The position numbers and the translations under genes were made by a program. Shown piece after piece: positions 1 to 11,723 of a stretch of 64,000 nt of DNA. Position 1 is the stretch's first letter. Each line of letters opens with the position of its first letter. Source of the DNA: Euclidia mi (taxonomy: Eukaryota > Arthropoda > Insecta > Lepidoptera > Erebidae); the NCBI GenBank assembly GCA_944739405.2, contig OX123192.2:47358486-47422485 (forward strand), given 5' to 3'. The notes beneath the pieces were generated by a model. It saw nothing but the letters and a program-made list of their open reading frames with translations. It was not told where the DNA came from and did no database searches.

Positions 1-63
1 AAGATGGGTACTAGATCTATGAGGACAGTAGGAAGCTCATATGATTGATTTCAGAGCCTTCAG

Positions 64-112
64 AAAATGTTCGTCAATGTAAGGCTGTTCGCCTTACATT
101 GACGAACATTTT
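64..112. repeat. Perfect 22-bp hairpin
   Basis: The left arm at 64-85 is the exact reverse complement of the right arm at 91-112, with a 5-nt TGTTC loop. No flanking element is recognised. It is one of seven short hairpins of this kind in the window. Confidence 0.9.
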
Positions 113-2421
113 GATACATATATGCTCATTACAACATGTATGTTATGTACTGATCCAATCATAACCTTATTTAACATCGATAAAATCTATCGACACATTC
201 CACCATTGAGTTACCGAGATGACATACAGTAATGGCCACCGTACCATCTGCTACCAGCACACGAGTAATACGCGGTTGTCTTTATAACGGAATCGGTACA
301 TGTGTTACATGATATCTTAATTAGAGCACGCAATTATGAACCTTATACCTACACAGATAAGGAAGCGGTTGGCAAGTTAGTAACAAAGCTAAGTGCTGAA
401 CTTAAGTGGTACAGGTGTACTAGAAGGTTTTACGGTCTACTGTTGCATTTACGTCCATAAACAAAGAATGGGTTCGTAGTAAGTGCTTTCACCGCCTTTG
501 TCAAGGTATCTATGTATGATTTTTTAGTGATGTATGACCTGACGCAATTTTATGGCGACAGCACTCTAGGGGATAAGACAGATGCTAGTAAGCCTATACT
601 AAATAAGTAATATGCTAGATAGTGTAAGCGCAAATAAGTGAGGTCGAAGCTGAATGACAATTTGGTTCAAAAGAGTCGACATTATTAGGAATTTTGTACT
701 TACTTCTTTTCTTTTTCTTCTTTATTCGTGATTATAGTGCTTACAACTATGCCGAGATATAAAATACTCAAAACGGAGTTACGTGGTATATACCCGAAAG
801 ACATACTTCTTTGATATAGAGGAAGTAACATTACTTATTAAAATAATTTGTATAACTGGTTTTTCAACTATAGTTGTTCATTATTCATAAATAGATACTA
901 TTTTTTGTGCAAAATAATGGTCGCAAGAAGTTTAAACGTAAAAAATATAACTCTATGCATTAAGCGCTAAGATCAGCTTTCTATTTGGCAAGCAGCCTCT
1001 GCAGTCTATTATATGCCTAGTATTCTTACATCGATAGACATCTTTCCGTCAAAATAGTTTCGGCGAAAACAATTATACCTACCAGATTTAAAAAAAACTC
1101 GTTTTATAGTCTTAACACGTTAACAGTGCAGATATAAATTATTAAAATACCTCTTACGTGCAAATGTGTTTTGCGGAAATTTGATAAGATAAGCATAGGT
1201 AATGACATATAACATACCAAAAAACAAAAATAGGATGCCCCTTTTTATAGTATTTTTCAGGTGGGCCACATGAGGTGCACTCACGTGCACGCTATAGACT
1301 TCGTGCCCCATATATGTGCCACTCACGTATACTTTGTTCTCATTCATAAAAACGTGGGTAGAATCTACCGACATAAGACGATAACGCGCGTATGAGTAAA
1401 AGTTTTCAAAACTAAGTAAGTTTTTACGAATTCGTGACGCTCCGGTCATAGCAAGAGTTGTCGATTTCTTTTATTTTGGTTTTCATCTTGGTTCATTATG
1501 AAAAGTTCGAGGCCGATATCTTCATTGCCTTTGACGGAAGAGGAGTTTGGAGGATAGGGATGGTGAAGAGAATGTTGTAGAACAATTGGAGGAGTCAAAG
1601 TATAGCTGTTACAATAATTAGTTCATTCGTTATTTCATCTTTTAATTATTCTTTTCTATAAAAAATTGGTTTCATTTCCAACCTCGATTGCCTGGCAATA
1701 CTGACGAAATTTCGGTCGGTGTTTTGGACATTTTATTATATGGTTCATTGTCATACGTGTATATCATAAAAACTGGCGAAGTTGGTACGTGCAAACTCAA
1801 AAAAAGCAATCCATTGATATAGACTCGTGGCCCATTTGTGGTGCACGCACGTGTGATAATGTCTTCATAGTGACCCACATGTGGTACTTGCACTGTGAAC
1901 GTGTTGAAAACACATTAACTAAATTCTTAGCAGTTGTCTAAATGTATACAGTGACTTATCATGTATATCGTGGAATTTTTTATAATGGCGACATAATACG
2001 GACATAATACAAGATACATTTCATTACATATACCCTCGAGTTATATTGCATTGAATTTGTGTAAATGTTGTCTTGGAAAATCTCTTCACTCTATTGAAGA
2101 TATTTGAATTGCTTGAATTTTCGAAAGCCTTAAAATAGTATGTAGTTATTTCCAAGAACTTATATTATTGACTCACCGTGCTATTGTAACGCTAATTAGG
2201 AAAGGAGTGTGAGACTAGTAGTGGACGAAATGTTGTGTGATGGGTTTGAATGATTTCATATAATATTTATCTTTTTTAACTTTATGAACAAGAGCGTGAG
2301 CAAACACTTTAGTGAGTTGCGTAAGCTACAGATGCTCGTAGCTCCAACAAAATGTGCTACAGGCAGAACGCGTAGCTTCTTGTATAAATCTCGTAGACTA
2401 AGCCTTTATGTAGATTTAACA
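113..2421. other. AT-rich non-coding span
   Basis: No convincing gene is seen. A motif of about 55 bp rich in GTGCAC and GGCCCAC occurs near 1258-1315 and again, diverged, near 1820-1885 in the same orientation. It accounts for the two minus-strand open frames at 1120-1449 and 1672-1893, which otherwise look fortuitous. Confidence 0.5.
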
Positions 2422-2813
2422 GGCAGCGATAGCCTAGTGGAGATACCAACGGACTGCCATGCAGAGGGTATCGAAATCAAATCTACGGCGCGCTCCAATG
2501 CCTTTTCGAAGTTATGTGCGTATTAAATTGTTAATTATCGCTTGGCCCGTGGCTCGGAGAGCACCTAAAACCGTCGGTCCCGGCTGTCATGACGATCTTT
2601 GGCAGCCGTTACGGGGAGTTAGTACCCTCAAATAAACTGATAGTAGTCTAAACCATGGAATATGGCTATCCCTTTGGGTTGCTGAGGTCAGACAGCAGTC
2701 GCTCTGTGGAAAAGCTGACATTCTGTCATATCTGGTAAGACTAGTAAGCAAACTACGGGCTCCTATGCGAGAAAGTCTTGGATGTAACTGGGATAACGCC
2801 AAGACGATGATGA
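2422..2813 (+). repeat. tRNA-headed SINE, family 1
   Basis: Starts with a tRNA-like head (GGCAGCGATAGCCTAGTGG, then a degenerate box B). A body follows containing CTCGGAGAGCAC and GTCGGTCCCGG, and it ends GGATAACGCCAAGACGATGATGA. The same order is seen at 47060, 60058 (minus) and 61393. This copy is diverged, and no target-site duplication is clear. Confidence 0.85.
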
Positions 2814-2856
2814 ACTGACTTTATGACACAAGTATGGATGTTTCAGCCTGGGCAGT

Positions 2857-2892
2857 ATTTGTTGTGTATGGTGTGTACCATACACAACAAAT
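2857..2892. repeat. Perfect 16-bp hairpin
   Basis: Arms 2857-2872 and 2877-2892 are exact reverse complements around a 4-nt loop. It lies just downstream of the SINE. Confidence 0.85.
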
Positions 2893-3241
2893 TTGGCACG
2901 CAATAAATTGTTTGCTCCGATCAGTCTATAAAACACTCCAGAAATGTATGGCCTATAACGACCAGGTTCAGCAATAATGAACATTGAAGACTTGTTAAAT
3001 GTTTGTATTGAAAGGGTTTTAGGGCCAGGCCTGTGATTTCGCAATGACAATTTTTTTGCCACCTAGATTAAAAATAATGTAGAGTTATTCATTGCTTCAC
3101 ATAAGCTAAAAGAATTGAAGCATTTTAATAAACCAGGATTACCGATTTTTCATGAGAATGAAGATAATGTCGGACAAAATCCCATAAGCGATATAAGGCA
3201 ACTCTTTGGTCAAGAATTAATGCATGATGTCACACGGTCCA

Positions 3242-3730
3242 TAAAGCCTTGTATTCATTAGGCAAAATTTTGTTGATAAACACTGTTTTTAAACAGTTTA
3301 TAAACAGTGTTTCATCATCTCTGGATAAAGTTCATAAACAAATGTGATGAAACATTGTTTCTGAAACATGTTGCCGTTTTCCCCAATCGACTGGAGAACA
3401 AGCCGAAACATCTTGTTTATAAGCAAAAGTCAACAGATGTGGACGTCTGTTGCACGGGTTTATTAACATGGAAGTAGTGTGGTCCAATAACCAAGTTTTG
3501 ATGCCCATAAAGATAATTCCGAATTCACCACCTTTTCTGCTTTATTTTCTAGTAGCACTCTTATGGATTATAATGTAAGCAGCACAGAGCATCACTACCT
3601 CCTCGGGCGACATCCTAACAACAACTTACAAGTGTGGACAGCCATGTTTTAGAAACAGTGTTTACGGTAAACTTGGTGATAAACACGTCATTAACAGTTT
3701 ATCAACAAATGTTGCCTAATGAAGGCTTTA
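3242..3730. mobile_element. Non-coding terminal-inverted-repeat element (MITE-like)
   Basis: The left end (TAAAGCCTT...CATTAGGCAAA...TTGTTGATAAAC) pairs with the inverted right end at about 3696-3730. This gives a terminal inverted repeat of about 34 bp, broken by a 5-bp insertion on the left. A TA dinucleotide flanks both sides, compatible with a TA-target DNA transposon. The interior holds palindromes built on AAACACTGTTT and AAACAGTGTTT and no coding potential. Confidence 0.7.
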
Positions 3731-4309
3731 CATTTCTTTTCAACATCTACTTGCACATATTCATTGATTGAACGTAACAAACTCATTTTTCTTTACAACC
3801 GATTTCATTTGGATATTTCGTAGTAGGGGAGAGATATTTATTATATTTCTCTCAAGACAGATGATATCAAATGTCAGATACAATATAGCTACAATTCAGA
3901 TTTAAGCAACTTTGAAGAGGCTTATCTATATATTTCTTGACTTGGAGATGGTAAACAAATTTTACAGTAAATTAGCAGTAAGTAGGCACAGTAAGCAAGT
4001 AATACCTAAAAGTATCACTCATGATGATCAAAATTCTGAGAAGGATGTGTGCAAAAGAGTAACTAAGATAATAAAAAGAAATTTTATTACCTATGTTGTT
4101 AGTCTTAGTTCTAGTAATTTCTATTAAACTGATTTATTTTTAAATACACCTCTTGCACAAGAGTAAATCCTGTATCAACGAACGCGAAAAAAATAGCCTC
4201 AAAACTACAATTGGCTCATAAATATAAGTTTGTGGTTTAAAAAGATTAAGATGGACTATGTGACTAGAAAAATTGAAAGAAGTTTTAAATTATATCTATA
4301 TCTATCGTC
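3731..4309. other. AT-rich non-coding span
   Basis: No feature is recognised. The open frame at 3912-4127 has AT-driven composition and no domain I know. Confidence 0.4.
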
Positions 4310-4500
4310 ACGCTTGTCTATCCTTAAGGTAGGCAGAGACTATGGAACACCAAATGCTCCAGTTCAAACACACCTCTTTTGCTTCCTCGATATTCAGTAC
4401 GTCACCTATTTGGTCGGCGTAAGTTTGTATTGGACGTCCCCTATCGACATCTTCATTCATTCTTACACAATACACTTCTTCAGTATTTCTTCTTTCAGGT
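4310..4500 (-). mobile_element. Non-LTR retrotransposon 3' fragment
   Basis: The plus strand carries GGTAGGCAGAGACTATGGAACACCA and a tail matching in outline the better preserved fragment at 59560-60060. In both, the minus strand reads as the decayed C-terminus of an RTE-like reverse transcriptase ORF. Frames are broken. Confidence 0.5.
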
Positions 4501-5568
4501 TTTTAATTTGACAATAAAAAAGTACATTATGTTAAAATTATAAAATTTCTAACACACCATTATACTCCAATGATTTTACGCGTTCTTGAAAATAGGTGAA
4601 ACAGATAGAAGACAAAAACCCTGATATCCTAAACCCATTTCAATTGTTCACGTAACCCCAAAAACCGTGACAATTACATTCCTAAACATCTCCAATACAT
4701 ACTCAACACAATATCAACCCAAACAAATGCTTATCCTACTCGATATCGAACCGAAACTCTCACAGAAGGATAGCATTACTGGTGGCCCGTTTATAACGAT
4801 TTGCAGTTTAACAGTTAAGCTAGAGGAACGCACGGTACGGAGTTTGTAAGACAATAGCTTGGAGCGTCCTAAAGAATGTAAATATACTAGCAAAGGAACC
4901 ACTAATATAGAAAGTCGATTAGAATTAAAAATAAATGGAAAGAGGTTAGGAAGGTTTTATATTCACGAACTGTTTAATGCTGGTAATAATAATAGTAATC
5001 TGACAAATCTTGTCAAGTTTGAAAACTAACCTCGGGCAAAGAGCTCAGATATTTACATAGAGGCGCATTTCTTATGAGCGCTCTGAAGACAAACTTTCTG
5101 CGACCCAAATTCCCGCTTGGCGGCGTAGCAGTCGCGCTGTGACTTAGTATCCTTACTTTAAGGCTGTGACAGCTGTATCTACGAGAGCAAGAGAGACGAA
5201 CGTTCCTCCAGTATATCATAACTACGAGAGCAAGAGAGATGGCGAACGACGCCAGCGCCGCCAATGGCCCAAACTACGAACTAAACTGGAGACAGTCCCC
5301 ACTTGGAATCGGCACACGAAATCCTTAAGAACTGCGCTTCTATGTAAATCTGTAGGCATTGCCTAAGCTCCAAGGCGAAAGAAAATCTTAGATGCATCTG
5401 AAATAACGCTGGACGATGATGATGAACCATTTAAATAATTGTGTAACCTTCGTGACTTGAAGGATTAAGAATTCAAAGTGTCACTACCCAATTTCATTAG
5501 GTGGGAGTCGTAAGAGGTGACTAATGAAAACATACGAAACAAATAGAAAAAACGACACTAAAACCTTA
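4501..5568. other. Mostly unassigned span with an 18-bp direct repeat and a SINE tail
   Basis: CTACGAGAGCAAGAGAGA occurs at 5179-5196 and again at 5222-5239. A retroposon-like tail (CTGGACGATGATGATGAAC) lies at 5409-5427. No gene is recognised. Confidence 0.5.
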
Positions 5569-5690
5569 TAGGAACCCGTCTGTTCGGTAGGCCAAATCCT
5601 CTTGATGAATCACCATGCTATTGTGACGCAATTTAGGGGAAACCTTTGTCCAGCACTGGACTGCGAAAGGCTTATGATAATAATGATGTG
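5569..5690 (+). repeat. Retroposon 3' tail fragment
   Basis: Contains a degenerate form of the CCGTTTGGCCAGCGTGG...TCCAGCAGTGGACTG...GATGATG block seen at 27060 and, inverted, at 46578. Only the 3' end of the unit is present. Confidence 0.55.
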
Positions 5691-6769
5691 TGAAAACTCT
5701 AACGATACATCTAGTACGAATATAATACAGCAGTTCCATGCATCGCATTACTGAATACTTGATAGACGGATATTTCACAATTATTTTGAAGTAATGTATT
5801 TGATATAATGTATGGTCTTTATAAATCATTGTTATTACCGGATGCCATCCGGTCCGGCCCGTTCATTGTGTGGATGCATGGGACGATAGACTATGGGTAC
5901 CCATGTTCAGCATTACGCTATTATGGAATTTCTTGATTGATTTATTGTAAGGGGATTTGCGGGTTGGCTTTTCGGCGTTTTCGTTGCTTTGGAAGAAAAT
6001 GTATGCGTGAATATCATAGATTAAAAATATAATAACATTTCCAAAAAGGAATATAGATAAAGTTACTTATAATAAAACAAGATGTTTCTTTTGTTATTAT
6101 TAGTATATTTGATATGACTGGAAAAAAAAATATTCGCTTAGCAATCGGGATCACAACCTACAAACAAGTCATTTGAACAAGTTTCTTCAAGTAAGCAGAA
6201 TTTTAAAATAAAATATTTTTTTTATAAAAAAATCGATATCGAGGTCATCAGTCTCAAGATACGTTTTTTTTATAAAAACTTAAACTTCTGCTAATCAGTC
6301 GGCATCTTCGTCAATTTAACTTTTGACATTCATAATTTATTTAATTAATGCCTTTTGTTCTAAATGAATAAATTATTAGATTTTCTTAAACTGTAGTTTC
6401 ATTTTGCTGCGAAAGACTTCGCAATAGACAAAAGAAATACAGCTAGAAACAGGGTCTTTACAAATGCTGCTAGTATACTAGAATTTAAGAGATGCTTCAT
6501 TATTTGCTGTCGGTTCTCCTCACACTCCTGAGGCAGTTTAAATGACGTTGGATGTAGTTTAAAATCGACTCATTATTTATATTGCTATGATCTTAAAACA
6601 CAGTTGGCAATACGTATAAAACACTACAGGAGGAAGTGCAATGGTAGTATTTTTGACGAAATTATTTTCGTGCAGGCCCTTGTATTTAAGTTTACACCTG
6701 AAAATAAAATTCATATTGTCGTATTTTGATATAGGAACTGTCCCTTGGCAAATTATTTTTGAACTGAAC
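5691..6769. other. AT-rich span, nothing recognised
   Basis: Long A/T runs and no splice-flanked open segments or repeats that I can assign. Confidence 0.4.
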
Positions 6770-6885
6770 TAACTGGTCTAAATGGAGTGACGATATATAC
6801 AGCTGCTGGTCACGAGGAGCTCTACACCGAGCTTAGTGGCACCTCAATTGGTACAGTGGACTCCGGCTGGACGATAATGATGAAT
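6770..6885 (+). mobile_element. RTE-type retrotransposon C-terminal scrap
   Basis: Encodes a WSDDI-like motif followed by a stretch ending at CAGTGGACTCC and a GATAATGATGAA tail. This is the usual ending of RTE-like elements (compare 62858-63085). It is very short and decayed. Confidence 0.5.
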
Positions 6886-7114
6886 TTATACAATTTATCT
6901 GTCTGCAAAGGATTTATTGTAATAAAACAGTATTGCTAATTATTTTTGTCAAATCCAGATTTTATTTATAGGTTCAATAAAATAAAATAAGAGCTATGAG
7001 AAGGCAAATAAGCCATGTACATTGGCTTGCATCAAATACTTTGCGCAAACATTTCAACCTTGCTAAAGCAAAACTACGAAATTTTCACGAAACAAAAACA
7101 AAAAGTTTACTTAC

Positions 7115-7175
7115 TCGTCAATATGAAAAACATTACCCTTCCTTTTGGCTTCGCCGTAGTCGGGTAAAAACTTGT
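7115..7175 (-). repeat. Dispersed repeat end
   Basis: The block CATTACCCTTCCTTTTGGCTTCGCCGTAGTCGGGTAAAAA is found inverted at 28018-28062. Both look like termini of one dispersed element. It explains part of the open frame at 6996-7466. Confidence 0.6.
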
Positions 7176-7329
7176 ACAAAAGCAACTCATCTGTCATGTT
7201 TCATCGCTTCATACTTCCTCCCTTTCCATGATATTTCTACCCATCACCGAACAGCGTCATATTTGAGCACTACCACTTCATTAAACACAATATTCTATAG
7301 AGTATCCTACACCCTCACTGGCCCACCCG

Positions 7330-7547
7330 CCCTCATTCAGTTTCCTACCAGCCACGACCGGGAAAGGACGTGTGCGCGAAACGCCCCAAAAGCCGGGCGA
7401 ACTTCCGCGCGACTTCGAATTTCAGTTCGTGTAACTGTGTTTTTGAAAATGACTTTTTGTTTTTGAACTGTGCGAATTTGTTGGCTAACTGCCATGGCTT
7501 TTTTGAACTCATAATTATTTGTTTTTGGAACGATTGTGATTTTTAAA
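7330..7547 (+). promoter_or_regulatory. Putative host promoter and 5' UTR
   Basis: GC content rises sharply against the surrounding AT-rich DNA, with several CpGs at 7360-7415. TTTCAGTTCG at 7420-7429 matches the arthropod initiator TCAGT, putting a start near 7424 and a leader of about 124 nt. No TATA box is seen at the expected distance. Next comes AAAATGG, a good insect translation-start context. Confidence 0.5.
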
Positions 7548-7590
7548 ATGGATTTGTTTACGAGACACGCCTTTTTATTGCTTTTTATGG
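7548..7590 (+). CDS. First coding exon of a putative secreted protein (signal peptide)
   Basis: The ATG in context TTAAAATGG opens 14 codons reading MDLFTRHAFLLLFM plus one nucleotide, ending exactly at G|GTAAGT, a consensus donor (phase 1). A short charged start followed by an aromatic/leucine-rich run is what a signal peptide looks like. The exon at 56953-57010 supplies the matching phase and continues the hydrophobic run with VVF, implying an intron of about 49 kb. I do not recognise the protein. The main weakness is length: a 43-nt exon could arise by chance, so the call leans on the combination of promoter, start context, donor and phase match. Confidence 0.5.
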
Positions 7591-8149
7591 GTAAGTTTCT
7601 ATTGCATCAACATAAGTAAATCTATCATATTTATGTAAAAACCTATCTGTGATGTTTTATATTTTTTGTCCGATTCAACCTTATTGAATTAGCTCGCAGG
7701 ATAATTCAGGAGTTTTAAAGAAAATGCTGCATTAAACTTTCCGTACCATTCGCACTAGTCAGTAGTAAAACAATGAATCTAGGTCTGTGATTTAAGCACC
7801 GACTTGGATAAGGTTCTAAGAATTACGATGACTCTACAAACATTTATATAAGTCTTTTGTAAACATTTAAGGTTTCCATTAGAGAAAGACCGGTATTATT
7901 TTTCTTATGTATCCTTAATGAGTCAACATTTCACGGTCTTTACCCGAGAATATTTGTAATTTTATACACGTTATGACACGAGTACCCATTTATATTAATA
8001 TGGAAGTCTAAAAAGTCCGAATGTTAGAACGTTTTAGCTAAATTAGAAGGATTTAGTTATGTTTATTATTGGATCAAATTACACAATTTATTGTGAAATA
8101 AATACTTAGGGATTGTAACATTTACAATAGATTTAAATTATTACAAAAC
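7591..8149. other. Start of the putative large first intron
   Basis: AT-rich, with no element recognised in these 560 bases. Confidence 0.4.
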
Positions 8150-8344
8150 TCTCTGGCCTGTTAGTTGTAGACTAGGGGTTAGTAACAAGCCAGCGGTATT
8201 GGGTTCGTTTCCCATCCAAAACAACAAATTGTTTTACGAGCATGATTATAATTATGGTAGAGAATGCCATGCACATTTTTGTGTAGTGCAAAATGTTAAA
8301 AATAAATAAAATATTTGGTCTATGTCTGGATGTAATAAATTTAT
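8150..8344 (+). repeat. tRNA-derived SINE (GGTCT/TGGATGT tail type)
   Basis: A box A-like GTTGTAGACTAGGGG and a box B-like GGGTTCGTTTCCC are spaced as in a tRNA head. An AT-rich body follows, ending TTGGTCTATGTCTGGATGT. The tail resembles the SINE on the minus strand at 58080-58360. Confidence 0.7.
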
Positions 8345-8534
8345 CTATCTATTACTAGAGCAACTCCCGCATATTTCTTTTTAATTAACCGTTTCTGCCC
8401 GATCCCGTGAGAATTTCGGCAGAATCTCTTCTAACTTGCATTTGCACCCATACGATCCCCTAGAAACATAATTATGTAGATACATGCCAAATGTCAGCTT
8501 CTTGCGCCATGTAGTTTCGTACATTATCATGTAT
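8345..8534 (-). mobile_element. Degenerate short Helitron-like element
   Basis: Carries the order seen in the intact copies at 10785, 42992 and 50544: CTAGAG near one end, AATTAACCGTTTCTGCCCGATCCCGTG, then CATGCCAAATGTCAGCTTCTTGCGC. Well diverged and lacking one clean terminus. Confidence 0.65.
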
Positions 8535-8575
8535 AGATTAGTATGACTGACTGACAGAGTCAGTCATACTAATCT
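8535..8575. repeat. Perfect 18-bp hairpin at the edge of a Helitron remnant
   Basis: Arms 8535-8552 and 8558-8575 are exact reverse complements around GACAG. The GACTGACTGACAG within it is the same subterminal motif as in the intact Helitron-like copies, so this hairpin probably formed by an inverted duplication at that element's end. Confidence 0.85.
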
Positions 8576-8934
8576 AACCAGTTATGAAATGTTGTCATAA
8601 AAATTAAGTAAATCCGTAGATAACCAACAAATCACCGATAATATTTGTCCAAAGCAATATCTTTACCACATTTTGGTAATTATTGAACTCATTTATACCC
8701 TTCGCTTCTATACATCGTAATTCATATCGGAATCTTATCTATAATTGACCAGTTTGTATGCCGAGTATTCATTTTATGGAAATAATATGAAAATAATACA
8801 TAGTTAGTAAAGTTTCCGTTTAATACATAGTTAGTCGCCGCGGTCGCGGAGGTCTGTTGACTAAATGTTTCAAAAGTCCTTTACTTAGAGATGAATTTTA
8901 CAAGCCTTGTTTTCTTTGTACATACATACATACA

Positions 8935-9110
8935 TACATAGACTCACGCCTGTTTCCCCGAAGGGGTAGGCAGAGGCATATTAAACGCCCACTTTTCGCC
9001 AGTGTTTTGATCCAACGTAATAGGTGGCGAGCCTATTGCCGCTTATCGGGATATTTTGTTTGCCAGAGCCTCGTCCGTTGATCGGCAGGTGCACCACTTG
9101 CACGTGAGGT
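8935..9110 (-). repeat. tRNA-derived SINE, family 2 (3' part)
   Basis: The plus strand reads GACTCACGCCTGTTTCCCCG, then AAGGGGTAGGCAGAGG, then GGCGAGCCTATTGCCG. This is the same series as the fuller minus-strand copy at 58955-59185. The tRNA head is missing here. A CATA microsatellite adjoins at 8921-8940. Confidence 0.75.
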
Positions 9111-10107
9111 TGACTTGGGACCCTAAGTTCTTGTTGGGAACCCTATGTTTTCTTTGTCTATTTTAAAATATTACCTATATCCAAATATTAATCCATAATA
9201 AAAAAAATCCATCAGTTTTAGAAACTACCCAGAACCAACAGATTAATAAAACTATCTATACATTAAGAATTCATCCTTTATTTTTATAAGTTGTTCGTTC
9301 CTCTGAGAAACAGAACTATTTATAGATCAGCAGTAAAAATAACATTGGATATCTTCCTCTTAAGGAAAAGTATCTTTATTTTTTTCATGTCCGCATTAAC
9401 CTGTTGACCGCCTCAATCGTTTTATCTGTACAAATATTATCGCGTCCATTTCACCCACGTAGTTTTGGCGGACTGTCTATATTTTATTTTCTTCGTATCT
9501 ATAGTTCTACTACTGTTATAAACGTGAGGACGGATGGAATGATGTTTGTAACTCTTTAAAGCAGAAATTATTGAACAGGTTTTGATGAACCTTTCCACTA
9601 TTATAGCAATAGTACATAGGATTTTCATAACCTATATCCTGGTGGTCAAAGCCGCAGGCAATATCTGGTAATATATTTATTTTATAAAATTCTCAAGTTT
9701 TCTTTTATTTATTTTGTGAATTTAAATAGCGCTTGCCTTTCTAGAAAATAGTTTTTGTTGAGGAGGACTTTGAAGTAGCTTGCGGGAACAAGAGCACTTA
9801 ACATAAAATAAATTTGCATAAAACAGTATCACTCACCGTAAGTTTGAAGGGGGTGAAACCGCGAGGAAAAACTCCTTAGCCTACATTAGTGTGCAGGCCA
9901 TCGAGAATCTTTGTTTTTAAATGTTCTGTATTTGAAGCAGCTAGCACAAATCAAAATAGCCAGAAATCAAAACAATTTCAAATATAAATAAATTAAAAAA
10001 AATAATCTCATTTGACTAAACGTTTTTTTTCATTTGATTACGAAATTAAATATATGGCATTTTATTTACCTTTTCAGTTTTGTAGATAGTTAGAGCCTTG
10101 CTAATTA
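9111..10107. other. AT-rich span, nothing recognised
   Basis: No element, splice-flanked exon or RNA gene that I can support. Confidence 0.4.
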
Positions 10108-10396
10108 CAGCATGAATAGGCCGGCTCGACCGGGGAAGTACTACCCTCTCACAGAAAATCGAAGTAAAGTAACAGTACCTTAACTGTTGCGTTTCGTTCG
10201 GTGAGTGAGAGTGCCGGAGGCCCTATCCCCTATTCCTTCTCCCTAATCTCACTCCTCATCCTATCTCTTTCTCAAGCGTAAGGGGCGGCAATGCACTTGT
10301 GACTCCTGTGGTGATGCTTGTGTCCATGGGGGGGCGATAATTGCTTACCATTAGGCGATCCGTCTGCTCATTTGCCGCCTATTAATGAAAAAAGTT
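10108..10396 (+). repeat. Dispersed retroposon 3' region, copy 1
   Basis: Shares with 16035-16335 the ordered blocks AGCATGAATRGGCCG, TACCCTCTCAC, GTTGCGTTTC, a pyrimidine-rich stretch, GTGTCCATGGG..GG and ACCATTAGGCGATCCGTCTGCTC, ending in ATTAATGAAAAAA. The shared 3' A-rich end suggests a non-LTR retroposon tail. No frame is intact. Confidence 0.7.
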
Positions 10397-10784
10397 AGTC
10401 TGATCATATTTTTTATAAGGTACCTTTGCTGTTAAATGTAAAATAAATCAAAACTCTTTGGCATTAAGCTTTTAATCGCAAAATAAAATAATTATATCTA
10501 TTTGTCTGTTTACCTTTGTTTAGTAGTAATTACTTACTACTTGCCGCATTTTTGTTAACCATTTGCTGCATTTTTTAGGCATTACCTCGTTTTAGCATAA
10601 TCCTTTTGGCAAATTCCAAAATTTTGAATGCCTGATTTCCTTATTATACGCCCAAACAGTTCATGTACAGTCCCGGAGGGACTCTAAGTGAATATAAACA
10701 TTGCGAACGTGTCTATCATACTAACGGCAATAGGAAAAGTACTTTGTCCAAATAAACACGACTAAAATATCTCCGTGATATAAA

Positions 10785-10990
10785 TCTTAATATATAAAAT
10801 CCTTGCGTTACTGACTGACTGACAGACACGCTACAACCGAAACTATTGGGCGCAGGAAGCTGAAATTTGGCATGTATATTCCTTGGGGACCATAAGGGTG
10901 CACTAAGAAGGGATTTCCCGAAATTCCCATGGGATCGGCCAAAACGGGTAAATTAAAAAAAATGCAGGCGTAGCTGCTGGCGTCCTCTAG
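10785..10990 (+). mobile_element. Short non-autonomous Helitron-like element, copy 1
   Basis: Begins TCTTAATATATAAAATCC and ends GGCGTCCTCTAG, lying between A (10784) and T (10991). The same termini and A|T insertion site recur at 42992-43198 (+) and 50544-50750 (-). TC...CTAG ends with no target duplication are the Helitron hallmark. The family resembles the Lep1 group described in Lepidoptera, but I assign that name only tentatively. Confidence 0.85.
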
Positions 10991-11584
10991 TATTATATAA
11001 AAGTCTAAGATCTGTAGAAGAGCGAACTTCACCGATCTGTTTATTGGATGAAAAATATTTTATACCCAATTTTACATGCTACAAAATATATCGCGAATGG
11101 ATTGGTGAAAAAAAATCCGGTTCAGGCTAAAAAAAATGCCAACCGCTTTTCCTGACAGGTTTTTCATAGGCGACCCAATATCATCGTGTTTACAGTGAAG
11201 TACCGGTCATCTTAATATAAGATTTGTGTATTTAAAAAATATTAATATAACTAGTATCAACTTAACAGTCGAAAAGTTTATACCGGGCAACCCTACCAAA
11301 TACGCCAGGAAAAATTGACAACCCTATCGTTACGTACCCTTTAGGGTTCATACATTCGGTTAGTACTAAATTTATTCATTAAACACGTGTACGCAATGTT
11401 AAATGAAAAGCCAAATACACATTTTTTTTTCACTTTTCCTAGTCTGGACCGGTTTTCTTGCTAACACATTCGCTATTATATTTTGACATGCAAAATTTGA
11501 TATAAAATACTTTTCAGCCAATAACCAGATTGGAGAAGGTAGCTCTTCTACGGATCTCAGATTTCTTCATCATAAAATACTGCC
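10991..11584. mobile_element. Old DNA transposon remnant with long terminal inverted repeats
   Basis: About 140 bp at 10991-11128 reappears inverted at 11447-11584 at roughly three-quarters identity. Matching blocks include CTGTAGAAGAGC / GCTCTTCTACGG, TTTATTGG / CCAATAA, AATATTTTATA / TATAAAATAC and ATCGCGAATG / CATTCGCTATT. The middle (11129-11446) has no ORF. A Helitron-like element abuts the left arm. Confidence 0.7.
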
Positions 11585-11723
11585 GATCTAAGCGGATCGA
11601 CCAACAGTGCCGTTTCTGTGAACTCATACTCAACTGGTGCCATTTGATCTATGTACCATCGACTCGAGAAGAAGAAGATCCCATTACTTTTGCTGAAACA
11701 ATTAAAAAATAAATATTTTAATG

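Noticed and set aside
1120..1893. Two minus-strand frames (109 and 73 codons)
   Set aside because: Their limited similarity to each other comes from a short repeated GTGCAC-rich motif, and no family or splice context supports coding.
6996..7466. 156-codon plus-strand frame upstream of the first exon
   Set aside because: It includes a dispersed repeat end (7115-7175), overlaps the proposed promoter and leader, and has no recognisable domain.
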